Shown piece after piece: positions 14,656 to 22,794 of a DNA stretch of 36,761 nucleotides (positions are counted from its first letter, which is position 1; every line of letters begins with the position of its first letter). The position numbers and the translations under genes were made by a program. Source of the stretch: Candidatus Humimonas hydrogenitrophica (lineage in GTDB: Bacteria; Gemmatimonadota; Gemmatimonadetes; Palauibacterales; Palauibacteraceae); assembly GCA_947581615.1 (NCBI GenBank), contig CANPVD010000113.1, positions 1-36,761 of the forward strand, written 5' to 3'. The notes beneath the pieces are model-generated. The model saw nothing but the letters and a program-made list of their open reading frames with translations. It searched no databases and was not told the origin of the DNA.

Positions 14656-15363
14656 CTACGGCCGCTGGTGCTCCCGCACGTCCCTCAGGTCGGAACGCAA
14701 GCGGTCGAGTACCGCGCGGGAGGACAGGTTCGCCATGTCCTGGAGCATGCGCTCGAAGTCATCCACCGACAGGGTGTACAGGGCGCCAGCGGTCACCACG
14801 TCACCCGGAATGTCGCCGTCGTGCCGGAAGGTGGGAGTCAGGGGGTCGTTCGCCGTGACCCTGGTGTGCCAGATCTCACGGCCCGTCGTGCGGTCCAGCA
14901 GGGACACGGTGCCCTCCATGTACAGCCGGGCCTGCGTCTCCCTGCGGGCGTCGATGGCCAGCTGGCGGACGTCGAGCTCGAGCAGGTAGTCGGCCGACGC
15001 GCGGTCCTCGACCGGCCGAGCTCCCAGGTAGCGGCTCGAGCGCTCCAGGAGGCTGGCGGCCATGAGCCTCGCCAGGTCCACGTGCGAAGCGGCGCTGTCG
15101 AGCCGGGCTCGGGCCCGGCGCCCCTCGATCTCCTTGGCCGCCCTGGACCCGGCGTCGATCACGGCCGAGACGGGATTGTCGGACTTGAGGTCCACCTTTC
15201 CCGTCCACAGGTCCGGCCCGTACGGCGCGTAGCTCACGACGGCGAGGCTATGGCCCGTGAAGTCGTACTCGGAGAGGTGCTGCGTGCCCCCGCAGCCGGC
15301 GACCGCAGCAGCCAGGCATGCCAGCGCGAGGGGGGCGAGGGAACGCGTCGAGCGCGGGATCAT
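14656..15363 (-). CDS. Putative lipoprotein of unknown function
   Basis: A 235-residue protein with a lipoprotein signal: basic start MIPRSTRS, hydrophobic LAPLALACLAAA and lipobox VAGC near residue 24. The mature part has no family I can name with confidence. It contains a segment DYLLELDVRQLAID followed by LYMEGTVSLLDRTTGREIWHTRV. This pattern of a strand-rich domain describing how an output is built from arguments is seen in several envelope lipoproteins of the LPP20/CsgG-neighbour type. ATG 15363 has GGAGG 7-8 bases upstream and precedes the signal directly. It is 34 bases downstream of the ketopantoate-reductase-like gene and probably shares its transcript. Confidence 0.7.
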   Translation of the reverse strand: MIPRSTRSLAPLALACLAAAVAGCGGTQHLSEYDFTGHSLAVVSYAPYGPDLWTGKVDLKSDNPVSAVIDAGSRAAKEIEGRRARARLDSAASHVDLARLMAASLLERSSRYLGARPVEDRASADYLLELDVRQLAIDARRETQARLYMEGTVSLLDRTTGREIWHTRVTANDPLTPTFRHDGDIPGDVVTAGALYTLSVDDFERMLQDMANLSSRAVLDRLRSDLRDVREHQRP

Positions 15364-15397
15364 CACGATTCCTCCTTCCGTCCGGGACGGACGGGGG

Positions 15398-16309
15398 TCA
15401 GGCCGTCGCCGCACCCAGCGCGGCGACCACCGTATCGTGGACGGGCGTCGGGACGCGGACGTCACGTCCGAAGCGGGAGACAGCCCCGCTCAGGATCGGC
15501 AGCTCCGTGGGTCCGCCCGCCTCGACGTCGAGCACGAAGCTCGGCACCATGTCGCCCGGCAGTCCCGCGATGAGCTCCATGGCACGCCTCTCCTCGTCCG
15601 GCGGAAGAGCCACGCCCCGCGAGCGGCCCACGGCGGCGGCTTCCCCTACGGCACGCTCGAGGAGGAGGGCGCCGAGCTCGGCCTCGCGGACCGGACCTAC
15701 CGCCGTGCGCGCCAGGCCGCACGCACCGGAGATGGCGGTGAGGAAGACGAGCTTGCTCCAGAGGTCGACCTCGATCTCGGCCGAGGCTCGGGCGTCGGCG
15801 CCGGCCTCCCGGAACGTAGCAGCGATGCGCTCGGCTCGCTCGGAGAGCCCGCCGCCGAGCTCTCCCACCACCACGCGCCGGAAGGGACTCCGGCGCTCGA
15901 TGACGCCCGGGCCGATCTTCGCCGTGCTGATCGTGGTGACCCCGCCCAGGAGCCGCTCCCGCGGGACGCCCCCGTCCCCCAGGCGGTCGGCCGCCTCGAC
16001 GCCGTTCAGGAGGGGGAGGACGTCGGCGCCGGCTCGCGCCAGCTCCGCGGCGGCGGGCGTCACCGAGGCCAGCGAGTAGGCCTTCACGGTGACCAGGACG
16101 AGGTCCACCCGGCCGAGCTCGGCCGGGTCGCCGGTCACGAACGGATGCACGGTGAAGTGGCCGTCGGGGGTGCGGACCTCCAGGCCCCGCTCCCGGAGCG
16201 CGGCCAGGTGCCGGCCGCGAGCCAGGAGCCTCACGTCGTGTCCCGTCCGGGCCAGCTCCCCACCGTAGTAGCCCCCCACCCCTCCGGGTCCCAGCACAGC
16301 GATCTTCAT
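15398..16309 (-). CDS. Ketopantoate reductase (ApbA/PanE) family protein
   Basis: A 303-residue NADPH-dependent dehydrogenase. It starts with the Rossmann motif MKIAVLGPGGVGGYYGG. The catalytic Lys186 (DLWSKLVFLTAISG) and the conserved Glu269 (GPTELPIL) of the family are present. The two Asn residues that follow the Lys in E. coli PanE and contact ketopantoate are Leu and Ser here. This fits a common paralogous subgroup, so pantothenate synthesis is possible but not assured, and the symbol panE is withheld. A longer frame to 16411 lacks similarity before the MKIAVLG start. It is divergent from the S9 peptidase gene. The 209-base gap between them (16310-16518) has one AT-rich spot, CTTAAGTT, near 16458. 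Confidence 0.87.
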   Translation of the reverse strand: MKIAVLGPGGVGGYYGGELARTGHDVRLLARGRHLAALRERGLEVRTPDGHFTVHPFVTGDPAELGRVDLVLVTVKAYSLASVTPAAAELARAGADVLPLLNGVEAADRLGDGGVPRERLLGGVTTISTAKIGPGVIERRSPFRRVVVGELGGGLSERAERIAATFREAGADARASAEIEVDLWSKLVFLTAISGACGLARTAVGPVREAELGALLLERAVGEAAAVGRSRGVALPPDEERRAMELIAGLPGDMVPSFVLDVEAGGPTELPILSGAVSRFGRDVRVPTPVHDTVVAALGAATA

Positions 16310-16518
16310 GGCGCCTCGCACGTACGACCGGCCGGCGCATCCCGGGTCCGCCGCGCTCCGGCGGAAGGCCGCCGCCGACCTCATCGTCTGCAGGGGCCGC
16401 GCCACGGGCAAGCGGGGCCGGGTCGCCCCATCGGGTGCCGAGCGGAGACGGAGGGCTTAAGTTCTCGCCGCTCGCACCGGGCGCGGGCCCGGACCGTTCC
16501 CCCTGCCGGATGCTGCCC

Positions 16519-18975
16519 ATGAGACGCTCCGCCACGTCCACGCTGATGGCCGCCCTGGTCGCCGCCCTCCTCCCCTGCGCCGTCCCATCCCACGCCCTGC
16601 GGGCCCAGGCCGCGGCGCAGGAGAAGGCCGCGGTCGACACGGTCGACTTCCAGCTCACCGTGCCGGACATCATGCGCGGCCCCGAGCTGGTGGGGTCGCC
16701 TCCCTCGGCCGTCCGGTGGACCCCAGACGGGCAGTGGGTCTTCTTCCGGTGGAAGCCGGGCGGCGAGCCCTGGTACCAGGACCCGGCCCTGTACCGGGTG
16801 CCGGCGCGCGGAGGGGAGCCGCAGCGGCTCTCCGACGCCCGGGCCGACTCTCTCGGCGTGCTGGTGGCGCGGGGAGACGACTCCCCGGACGGCAAGCGGC
16901 GCGTGGTCGCGTGGCAGGGTGACCTGTGGCTCGTGCGTCGCGCGGGCCTCCGCGTCACGCGCCTCACCGACACGCGCGACGTGGAGTCGGAGCCCGTGTT
17001 CGGGCGCGATGGCCACACGATCTACTTCGTCCGGGACGGAAACGCCTACGCGCTCGACCTCTCGGACGGCGCCCTCCGCCAGCTCACGGACATCCGCCAC
17101 GGAACGAAGCCGCCGGAGGAAGAGAAGCCGGTCTCCGAGCAGCGCACCTGGCTGGAGAAGCAGCAGCAAGAGCTGTTCGAGGTCATCCGGATCCGGAAGA
17201 AGCAGGAGGCCAAGGAGAAGGCGGAGAGGAAGGCACGGGAGGCGAAGGAGCCCACGCCGGTCTACATCGGCAAGGAGGAGCGGGTCGCCCGCATCGCGGT
17301 CGAGCCCGGCGGACGCCGGGCCGCGGTCCTCCTCGTGGAGGGGCCGGAGAAGGAGCGCCACACGACCGTGGCACGCTTCGTCACAGAGTCCGGCTACGTG
17401 GAGACGATCCGGGGACGGGAGAAGGTGGGGGACTTCCAGCCCCACAGCCGTTTCGGAATCGCCGACCTGTCCACCGGGAAGGTGACCTGGCTGGACCTCA
17501 CGCCTCCTGCCGGCGCCACCCGCTACGACAGCGCGGCCACGGTCGGTGAGCCCGACCTGGCGGACATCGGGTTCGAGGGCTGGAACGCCGACGGGACGCG
17601 CGGCCTCATCGGCACGGTCACCTTCGCTTACAAGGACCAGTACCTGTACGCCGTGGACGGGGCCTCCGGGATGCTCACCCTCCTCACCCACGACCACGAC
17701 GGGGCGTGGATCGGCGGGCCGTGCCCCACCTGGAGCTCGCGGGGATGCGCCGGCTGGCTGCCGGACGGGAAGAGCGCCTGGTTCCTGTCCGAGCGCTCCG
17801 GCTACTCGCACCTGTACCGGGTGCCGGCCGAGGCCGGGGCCACGCCCACGCAGCTCACGAGCGGGAAGTGGGAGGTGAAGTCCGCCTCGATCTCGGCGGA
17901 CAAGAAGCACTTCGACCTCACGAGCAGCCAGGGCTCGCCCTACGAGCAGCAGTTCTGGAGGGCGAGCCTGGACGGCTCGAACCGGGTCCGGATCTCGAAG
18001 CGCCCGGGGGTCCACGACGTGACGCCCTCGCCCGACGGCAAGCGAATCGCCGGCGTCTACTCCTTCGCCAACCGTCCGCCCGAACTCTTCCTGCGCGATG
18101 CGCGTCCCGGGGCTACGCCCGTGCAGGTCACCCACTCCCCCACGCGGGCGTGGCGCGAGTATCCGTGGATGGTCCCGCCCATCATCACCTTCACGGCCCG
18201 GGACGGCGCCCAGGTCCCGGCGCGCATCTACCGGCCGGCGGACGTGGGAGCGAAGCCCAACGGCGCGGCCGTGATCTTCGTGCACGGCGCCGGCTACCTG
18301 CACAATGTCACGATGGGGTGGTCGGACTACTACTACCGCGAGTACATGTTCAACCAGCTCCTGGCCTCGAAGGGCTACGTGGTGCTGGCCATCGACTACC
18401 GCGGCTCGGCCGGCTACGGGCGCGACTGGCGCACGGCCATCTACCGGCACATGGGCGGCAAGGACCTGGACGACCAGGTGGATGGAGTCAAGTACCTGCT
18501 GGCCCACGAGGGGATCGACAGCCCGGAGCGGGTGGGGATCTACGGCGGGTCGTACGGCGGCTTCATGACCCTCATGGCGCTGTTCACGGCGCCGAAGTGG
18601 TTCGGGGCCGGGGCGGCGCTGCGCTCGGTGACCGACTGGGCGCACTACAACCACTGGTACACGAGCCGGATCCTCGACCTGCCGACGACCGACAGCCTGG
18701 CCTACGAGCGGTCCTCCCCCATCTATTTCGCCTCGGGGCTCGAGGACCCGCTCCTCATGTGCCACGGCATCCGGGACACCAACGTCGAGTTCGAGGACAT
18801 CGCCCGGCTCACCCAGAAGCTCATCGAGCTGGGGAAGACGGGGTGGACGCTGGCCCCCTACCCGGTCGAGAACCACGGCTTCATCCACCCGAGCTCGTGG
18901 ACGGACGAGTACCGCCGCATCCTCGCCCTGTTCACGCGCACGATCGGGCCGGAGGGCTCCAAGGCGGGGATGTGA
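16519..18975 (+). CDS. S9-family prolyl oligopeptidase/dipeptidyl peptidase, exported
   Basis: An 818-residue serine peptidase. A signal peptide (about 1-34, ending near RAQ) suggests periplasmic or surface location. The N-terminal half is a TolB/DPP-IV-like beta-propeller. The C-terminal alpha/beta hydrolase carries the triad Ser678 (GGSYGGF), Asp753 (GIRDTNVEF) and His786 (ENHGFIHP). Such enzymes trim proline- or alanine-containing peptides. Residues about 200-245 are a highly charged Glu/Lys/Arg helix inserted into the propeller. ATG 16510 is an equally possible start; neither has a strong ribosome site. The GTG at 16435 would only add residues before the signal. A lipoprotein and a permease follow closely on the same strand, suggesting a peptide-scavenging unit. 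Confidence 0.93.
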   Translation: MRRSATSTLMAALVAALLPCAVPSHALRAQAAAQEKAAVDTVDFQLTVPDIMRGPELVGSPPSAVRWTPDGQWVFFRWKPGGEPWYQDPALYRVPARGGEPQRLSDARADSLGVLVARGDDSPDGKRRVVAWQGDLWLVRRAGLRVTRLTDTRDVESEPVFGRDGHTIYFVRDGNAYALDLSDGALRQLTDIRHGTKPPEEEKPVSEQRTWLEKQQQELFEVIRIRKKQEAKEKAERKAREAKEPTPVYIGKEERVARIAVEPGGRRAAVLLVEGPEKERHTTVARFVTESGYVETIRGREKVGDFQPHSRFGIADLSTGKVTWLDLTPPAGATRYDSAATVGEPDLADIGFEGWNADGTRGLIGTVTFAYKDQYLYAVDGASGMLTLLTHDHDGAWIGGPCPTWSSRGCAGWLPDGKSAWFLSERSGYSHLYRVPAEAGATPTQLTSGKWEVKSASISADKKHFDLTSSQGSPYEQQFWRASLDGSNRVRISKRPGVHDVTPSPDGKRIAGVYSFANRPPELFLRDARPGATPVQVTHSPTRAWREYPWMVPPIITFTARDGAQVPARIYRPADVGAKPNGAAVIFVHGAGYLHNVTMGWSDYYYREYMFNQLLASKGYVVLAIDYRGSAGYGRDWRTAIYRHMGGKDLDDQVDGVKYLLAHEGIDSPERVGIYGGSYGGFMTLMALFTAPKWFGAGAALRSVTDWAHYNHWYTSRILDLPTTDSLAYERSSPIYFASGLEDPLLMCHGIRDTNVEFEDIARLTQKLIELGKTGWTLAPYPVENHGFIHPSSWTDEYRRILALFTRTIGPEGSKAGM

Positions 18976-18985
18976 GGGGGGCGGC

Positions 18986-20260
18986 ATGAGGCGCCGCGTG
19001 CCCGGTCTCCGCGGCGTGGGCGTATGGGGTCCGCTGTTGGTCTGCGCCGCGGCGGCCGGCTGCGGCGGGAGCGGCGGTGCCCCCCCCTTCGTGGCCAGGG
19101 ACAGCGCCGGCGTGCGGATCGCCGAGAGCCGGGCACCGGCCTGGGGGAAGGAACAGGGGTGGACCGTCGCCGACACGCCGGAGCTCTCCATCGGGGTGGT
19201 CCAGGGCGACTCGGCCTACCAGCTGTACCAGGTGCGGGGCACGACGCGCCTCTCGGACGGGATGATCGTGGTCGCCAACGGCGGCACGCAGCAGCTCCGC
19301 TTCTACGATGCCTCCGGGAAGTTCGTCCGCGCGGTGGGCGGCCGGGGCGGCGCCCCCGGCGAGTTCCAGGCCCTTCTCGAGATCGTCCGCATCCCGGGGG
19401 ACTCGATCGTCGCGTTCGACTGGCGCCTGCGGCGGCTGAGCCTGTTCGGGCCCCACGGCGGCCTGGCGCGGACCGTGAGCCTGGCGGGGGACGCGGGGCA
19501 GGCCCCCCTCATGCTGGCCGGCGCCCTGGACGGAGGCCGCTTCCTGGCCATGCGCGAGACCCTCCTCGGACGCGGGCGGGTGCCGGAGGGCTACGCCCGG
19601 GACACGCTGCGACTCGTCGAGCTCGACGACTCGGCGGGTCAGGTGGCTGACCTGGGGCCGTTCCCCGGTGGCGAGCGCTTCGTCGACGTGACACGCCAGA
19701 ACGGACGGATCGCGTCCATGCAGGTCATGGTCCTCCCCTTCAGCCGGAACGCCTACGTGGCCGTGGGCGACGGCCGGGTGTGGGCGGGCTCCAGCGACCG
19801 CTACGAGGTCAGGGCGTTCGGCCCCGACGGGACGCTCCGCGAGATCGTGCGCCGCACCGACGTGACCCCGGCGACCGTGACCGACGCCATGAAGACCCGG
19901 GCCGTGGAGGCGCGGGTGGCGGCACGGAAGCGGGACAACCCGAACCTGTCCGCCTCCGATCTCGCCGCGGCCCGGAAGGCGCTGACGGCCCTGCCGGCGC
20001 CCCCCACCGCGCCCACGTTCTCGACCCTCCGGGTCGGCCCGGACGGGGACCTGTGGGTGAGCGATTTCAGGCCTCCGTGGGCGGAGGCCGACCCGTCGAC
20101 GTGGAGCGTGTTCGACCCGGAGGGACGCTGGCTCGGGACCGTGTCGGTACCGGCCGGGCTGGACGTGTACGAGGTCGGCCGTGACTACCTGCTCGGCCGG
20201 CGGAAGGACGACCTCGGGGTCGAGCACGTCGAGCTGTACCGCCTCTCCCGGAAGGAGTGA
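18986..20260 (+). CDS. 6-bladed beta-propeller lipoprotein
   Basis: A 424-residue protein. The signal peptide ends in the lipobox AAAAGC (Cys about residue 27), so it should be lipid-anchored in the envelope. Repeated blade-like units follow: LSDGMIVVANGGTQQLRFYDASGKFVRAVG, IVAFDWRLRRLSLFGPHGGLARTV, VWAGSSDRYEVRAFGPDGTLREIV and DLWVSDFRPPW with WSVFDPEGRWLGTV. This matches the 6-bladed propeller (NHL-like) proteins that are abundant in Gemmatimonadota. No enzymatic motif is visible; binding or scaffolding is likely. The GGAGGGGGGCGGC-like stretch before ATG 18986 serves as a ribosome site. It lies 10 bases after the S9 peptidase gene. Confidence 0.82.
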   Translation: MRRRVPGLRGVGVWGPLLVCAAAAGCGGSGGAPPFVARDSAGVRIAESRAPAWGKEQGWTVADTPELSIGVVQGDSAYQLYQVRGTTRLSDGMIVVANGGTQQLRFYDASGKFVRAVGGRGGAPGEFQALLEIVRIPGDSIVAFDWRLRRLSLFGPHGGLARTVSLAGDAGQAPLMLAGALDGGRFLAMRETLLGRGRVPEGYARDTLRLVELDDSAGQVADLGPFPGGERFVDVTRQNGRIASMQVMVLPFSRNAYVAVGDGRVWAGSSDRYEVRAFGPDGTLREIVRRTDVTPATVTDAMKTRAVEARVAARKRDNPNLSASDLAAARKALTALPAPPTAPTFSTLRVGPDGDLWVSDFRPPWAEADPSTWSVFDPEGRWLGTVSVPAGLDVYEVGRDYLLGRRKDDLGVEHVELYRLSRKE

Positions 20261-20265
20261 CGTCC

Positions 20266-20712
20266 ATGCCCCGCCTGCTGTTCCTGCTCGCCATCGCCGC
20301 CGCCGGCGTCGGACTCTCCATCCAGGCGGCGGCCAACGCCCGCATGGGCGGTCTGCTGGCGGTCCCCACGGCCGGCGCGCTGGTCAACTTCCTGGTGGGG
20401 ACCGTGGCGCTGGCGGCCGTGACCTTCTCGGGCCTGTTCGGGCGCGCGGAGGTGGCCGAGGCCGCGAGCGCCCCCTGGTGGGCGTGGATCGGCGGGCTGC
20501 TGGGCGCCACCTACATCACCCTCACGGTGATCGCCGTGCCCCGGGTCGGCGCGGCGCTCACCTTCGCCGCCGTGATCGCCGGTCAGCTCATCGGCTCGGT
20601 GCTCCTGGACAGCACCGGGTGGCTCGGCGTACCGAAAATGCCAGTGAGCGCGACCCGAATCCTCGGCGTCCTCCTGCTGTTCGCCGGGGTGCTGCTCGTC
20701 CAGCGGGGCTGA
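20266..20712 (+). CDS. DMT-superfamily membrane protein (DUF606/YdcZ type)
   Basis: A 148-residue integral membrane protein with about five helices. Helices run at about 3-20, 33-55, 68-90, 95-115 and 128-146; the short loop NARMGGLLAVPTAGALVNFLVGT is typical of the YdcZ family. These half-size drug/metabolite transporter relatives probably work as dimers; the substrate is unknown. ATG 20266 is chosen because GGAAGGAG (ending at 20256) is at proper distance from it and too near to GTG 20257. The gene is the third of a likely unit with the S9 peptidase and the propeller lipoprotein. Confidence 0.82.
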   Translation: MPRLLFLLAIAAAGVGLSIQAAANARMGGLLAVPTAGALVNFLVGTVALAAVTFSGLFGRAEVAEAASAPWWAWIGGLLGATYITLTVIAVPRVGAALTFAAVIAGQLIGSVLLDSTGWLGVPKMPVSATRILGVLLLFAGVLLVQRG

Positions 20713-20747
20713 CCGCCGGCCCCCGCCTGCTTGTCGTCGCGCCACGT

Positions 20748-20762
20748 CGGTGGCCGCCACCG
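20748..20762. terminator. Small hairpin between convergent genes
   Basis: CGGTGG-CCG-CCACCG lies between the DMT gene (+) and the outer-membrane barrel gene (-). The stem is 6 bp with no T-tract, so it is a weak candidate. Confidence 0.35.
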
Positions 20763-20799
20763 GCCCGAGCGCCGGGTCGCCCCAGCGCCACGCCGACTC

Positions 20800-22017
20800 T
20801 TAGAAGAAGGCCGTCAGCGACACATAGAGGTAGGTGGGCACGGCGCCGTACTCGGAGCGCGGCGTCCCGACCGGCTCCACCCCGCCCCGGCCGGCCGACA
20901 GGTAGAGCCCGAGGCGAGCCGAGAGATCGTCCGACAGGGACCCGGTGAGGGCCGGCGCCAGGAGCGTGCTGGCGTCTTCCAGGTTGATGATCACGAGGAG
21001 CTCGGCCCCCACCAGGGGATGGAGCTGCCAGGCGGCTTCGGCCAGCGCCTCGTCCCGTCCCAGGGCCTGAAGCTCCCCGCGCCGGTACGCCTCCGAGGCG
21101 AGGACGCCGGGGTAGCCGGAGGGAGCCGTGGCCCCGAAGCCGTCGTGCTGGACCTCGCCCACCAGGTGGAGGTCCCGGCCCAGGAGCGCGAAGCGGCGGT
21201 CGGCCCCGGCGGCCGCCCGCACCACCGTCCCGCCTCCGACCTTCCTGCGCAGCGTCGCGTCGACCCGCACGGCCCAGCCGCCCAGGCCGCGGTCGGCGCC
21301 GAGCGCGACCGCGGGCTCGTCGTGGAGGGCGCCCGCCCACGCCGACACGTCCCAGGACGACAGCCGGGTGCCGCCCCGGAGGAGCGCGGTGACGCGGTGA
21401 CCGGGGGAGGTGTCTTCCGGCCGGACCACCAGGTCCAGGGTCGTGAACGGCCCCGCGAAGTACTGGAGGCGCGCCGCGTCCACGCCGGCGCGGTATTCCC
21501 GGAAGGGGTCGCTGGGATCGAAGGGGGCGAACGGATCGGTGGGAGTGAAGAGTAGCGTCGTGGCCCAGGAGATGGCCTGGCGGCCCACCGTGAGCTCCGC
21601 GGCCGATCCCAGGGGCACGGCCACCGACAGGCGGTCCAGGCGGTGACGCCACACCGCGTGCGAGCCCGAAGCCAGGGTCCAGTCCAGTTTCAGCCAGTCC
21701 TGGGGCGCCCCGGCCACGCCGCCGGGCAGCAGCGCCGGAGAGGCGTCCGTGCGCTGGCTCCAGCGGAGCGTGTGCTCGTACGCCACGTCGAGGGTCGCGG
21801 GCCCCAGCCGCGGGTCCAGCATGAGCCGCAGCCTGTGGAGATCGAGCGCCCCGGCGGGCCCGTAGGGGCTCGAGCCCTCGTACGAGAGGACGTTCAGGTA
21901 GTAGCCGCGCGGGTCGAGCCCCTGGGCCCGGGCGGCGTGGGGCGTTCCGGCGGCGAGGACCAGTCCGAGCGCCGGGACGAAGCCGGCCCCGAGCGCCGCG
22001 CCGAGCGCCGGCCTCAC
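20800..22017 (-). CDS. Outer-membrane beta-barrel protein, last gene of Lol-like operon
   Basis: A 405-residue exported protein. The signal peptide covers about 1-32 (LGLVLAAGTPHAARAQ). The mature chain has many alternating strands and ends in SLTAFF, with the C-terminal aromatic residue used by the BAM machinery. Segments such as LDLHRLRLMLDPRLGPATLDVAYEH and AELTVGRQAISWATTLLFTP resemble large porin-like barrels (DUF1302/alginate-porin type); the exact family is not certain. The start is the GTG that overlaps the ATPase stop codon (GTGA), so translation is coupled. Its presence in an operon with a LolA-like protein and an ABC transporter suggests an outer-membrane acceptor or exit channel. 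Confidence 0.78.
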   Translation of the reverse strand: MRPALGAALGAGFVPALGLVLAAGTPHAARAQGLDPRGYYLNVLSYEGSSPYGPAGALDLHRLRLMLDPRLGPATLDVAYEHTLRWSQRTDASPALLPGGVAGAPQDWLKLDWTLASGSHAVWRHRLDRLSVAVPLGSAAELTVGRQAISWATTLLFTPTDPFAPFDPSDPFREYRAGVDAARLQYFAGPFTTLDLVVRPEDTSPGHRVTALLRGGTRLSSWDVSAWAGALHDEPAVALGADRGLGGWAVRVDATLRRKVGGGTVVRAAAGADRRFALLGRDLHLVGEVQHDGFGATAPSGYPGVLASEAYRRGELQALGRDEALAEAAWQLHPLVGAELLVIINLEDASTLLAPALTGSLSDDLSARLGLYLSAGRGGVEPVGTPRSEYGAVPTYLYVSLTAFF

Positions 22018-22784
22018 GCCGTGGAGCCCCGCCCCGACGGGCGCACGTCGCTCTCGATCCGTCCGTCCACCAGGTGGACGAGCCGATGCGCTCGCTCCAT
22101 GACCCGCGGATCGTGGGTCGAGAAGATGAAGGTGACGCCGCGCTCGTGGTTCAGGCGCTCCATCACGCCGAGCAGCGCGTCCCCGGTGGCGGAGTCCAGG
22201 TTGGCGGTGGGCTCGTCCGCCAGGATGAGCGCCGGCTCGCCGACCACGGCACGCGCCACGGCCACGCGCTGCTGCTGACCGCCAGACAGCCGGCCCGGCC
22301 TCCGGTCTTCGAGTCCGTCGAGGCCAATCTCCCGGAACAGCGTCCGGACCCGCTCGCGCCGCTCCGCAGTGGGCAGGCCTCTCAGGAGCAACGTGAACTC
22401 TGCGTTCTCCATCGCGGAGAGGACCGGGAGGAGGTTGTAGGCCTGGAACACGAACCCGATGTGCTCGAGCCGCAGCCGGGCCAGCTCCCTCCCGCTCAGC
22501 TCGGTGAGGTCTCGGCCCGCCACCCATACGCGGCCGCGCGTGGGAGCGGTGAGCCCGCCGAGCAGGTTGAGGAGGGTGGTCTTCCCCGAGCCCGACGGCC
22601 CGGCCATGGCCACGAAGTCGCCGGCCCGGACCTCCATGCTCAGGTCGCGCACCGCCTCGACGGGCGCCGGCTCCTGCTCGTAGATCTTCCACAGGCCCTC
22701 CGTCCGGACGGCCGTGGCGGAAGGCCCCGGAGTCGTCCGGTCCCCTGCGGTCGGGTCGGTCACGTGCGTATCGGATCCTCGCAT
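22014..22784 (-). CDS. ABC transporter ATP-binding protein (LolD/MacB type)
   Basis: A 256-residue ATPase of the group that drives FtsX-type permeases. Walker A is GPSGSGKTT (62-70), the Q-loop Gln is at 114, the signature LSGGQQQR starts at 166, Walker B is LILADEP with Glu191, and the switch His is 224. It energises movement of lipoproteins, lipids or peptides out of the inner membrane rather than import. ATG 22784 is preferred to GTG 22790 because GAGGGAG stands at the right distance. It lies 10 bases after the second permease and overlaps the barrel gene by 4 bases. The N-terminal 25 residues are disordered and Thr/Pro-rich. Confidence 0.93.
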   Translation of the reverse strand: MRGSDTHVTDPTAGDRTTPGPSATAVRTEGLWKIYEQEPAPVEAVRDLSMEVRAGDFVAMAGPSGSGKTTLLNLLGGLTAPTRGRVWVAGRDLTELSGRELARLRLEHIGFVFQAYNLLPVLSAMENAEFTLLLRGLPTAERRERVRTLFREIGLDGLEDRRPGRLSGGQQQRVAVARAVVGEPALILADEPTANLDSATGDALLGVMERLNHERGVTFIFSTHDPRVMERAHRLVHLVDGRIESDVRPSGRGSTA

Positions 22785-22794
22785 GTCCACTCCC

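Noticed and set aside
16381-19191. A 936-codon minus-strand frame opposite the S9 peptidase
   Set aside because: No recognisable domain, and codon-position bias supports the plus-strand peptidase with its intact catalytic triad.
22014-22692. N-terminal extension of the outer-membrane barrel through the ATPase gene
   Set aside because: The extension is another frame of a clear ABC ATPase. The signal peptide of the barrel starts at the GTG overlapping the ATPase stop codon.
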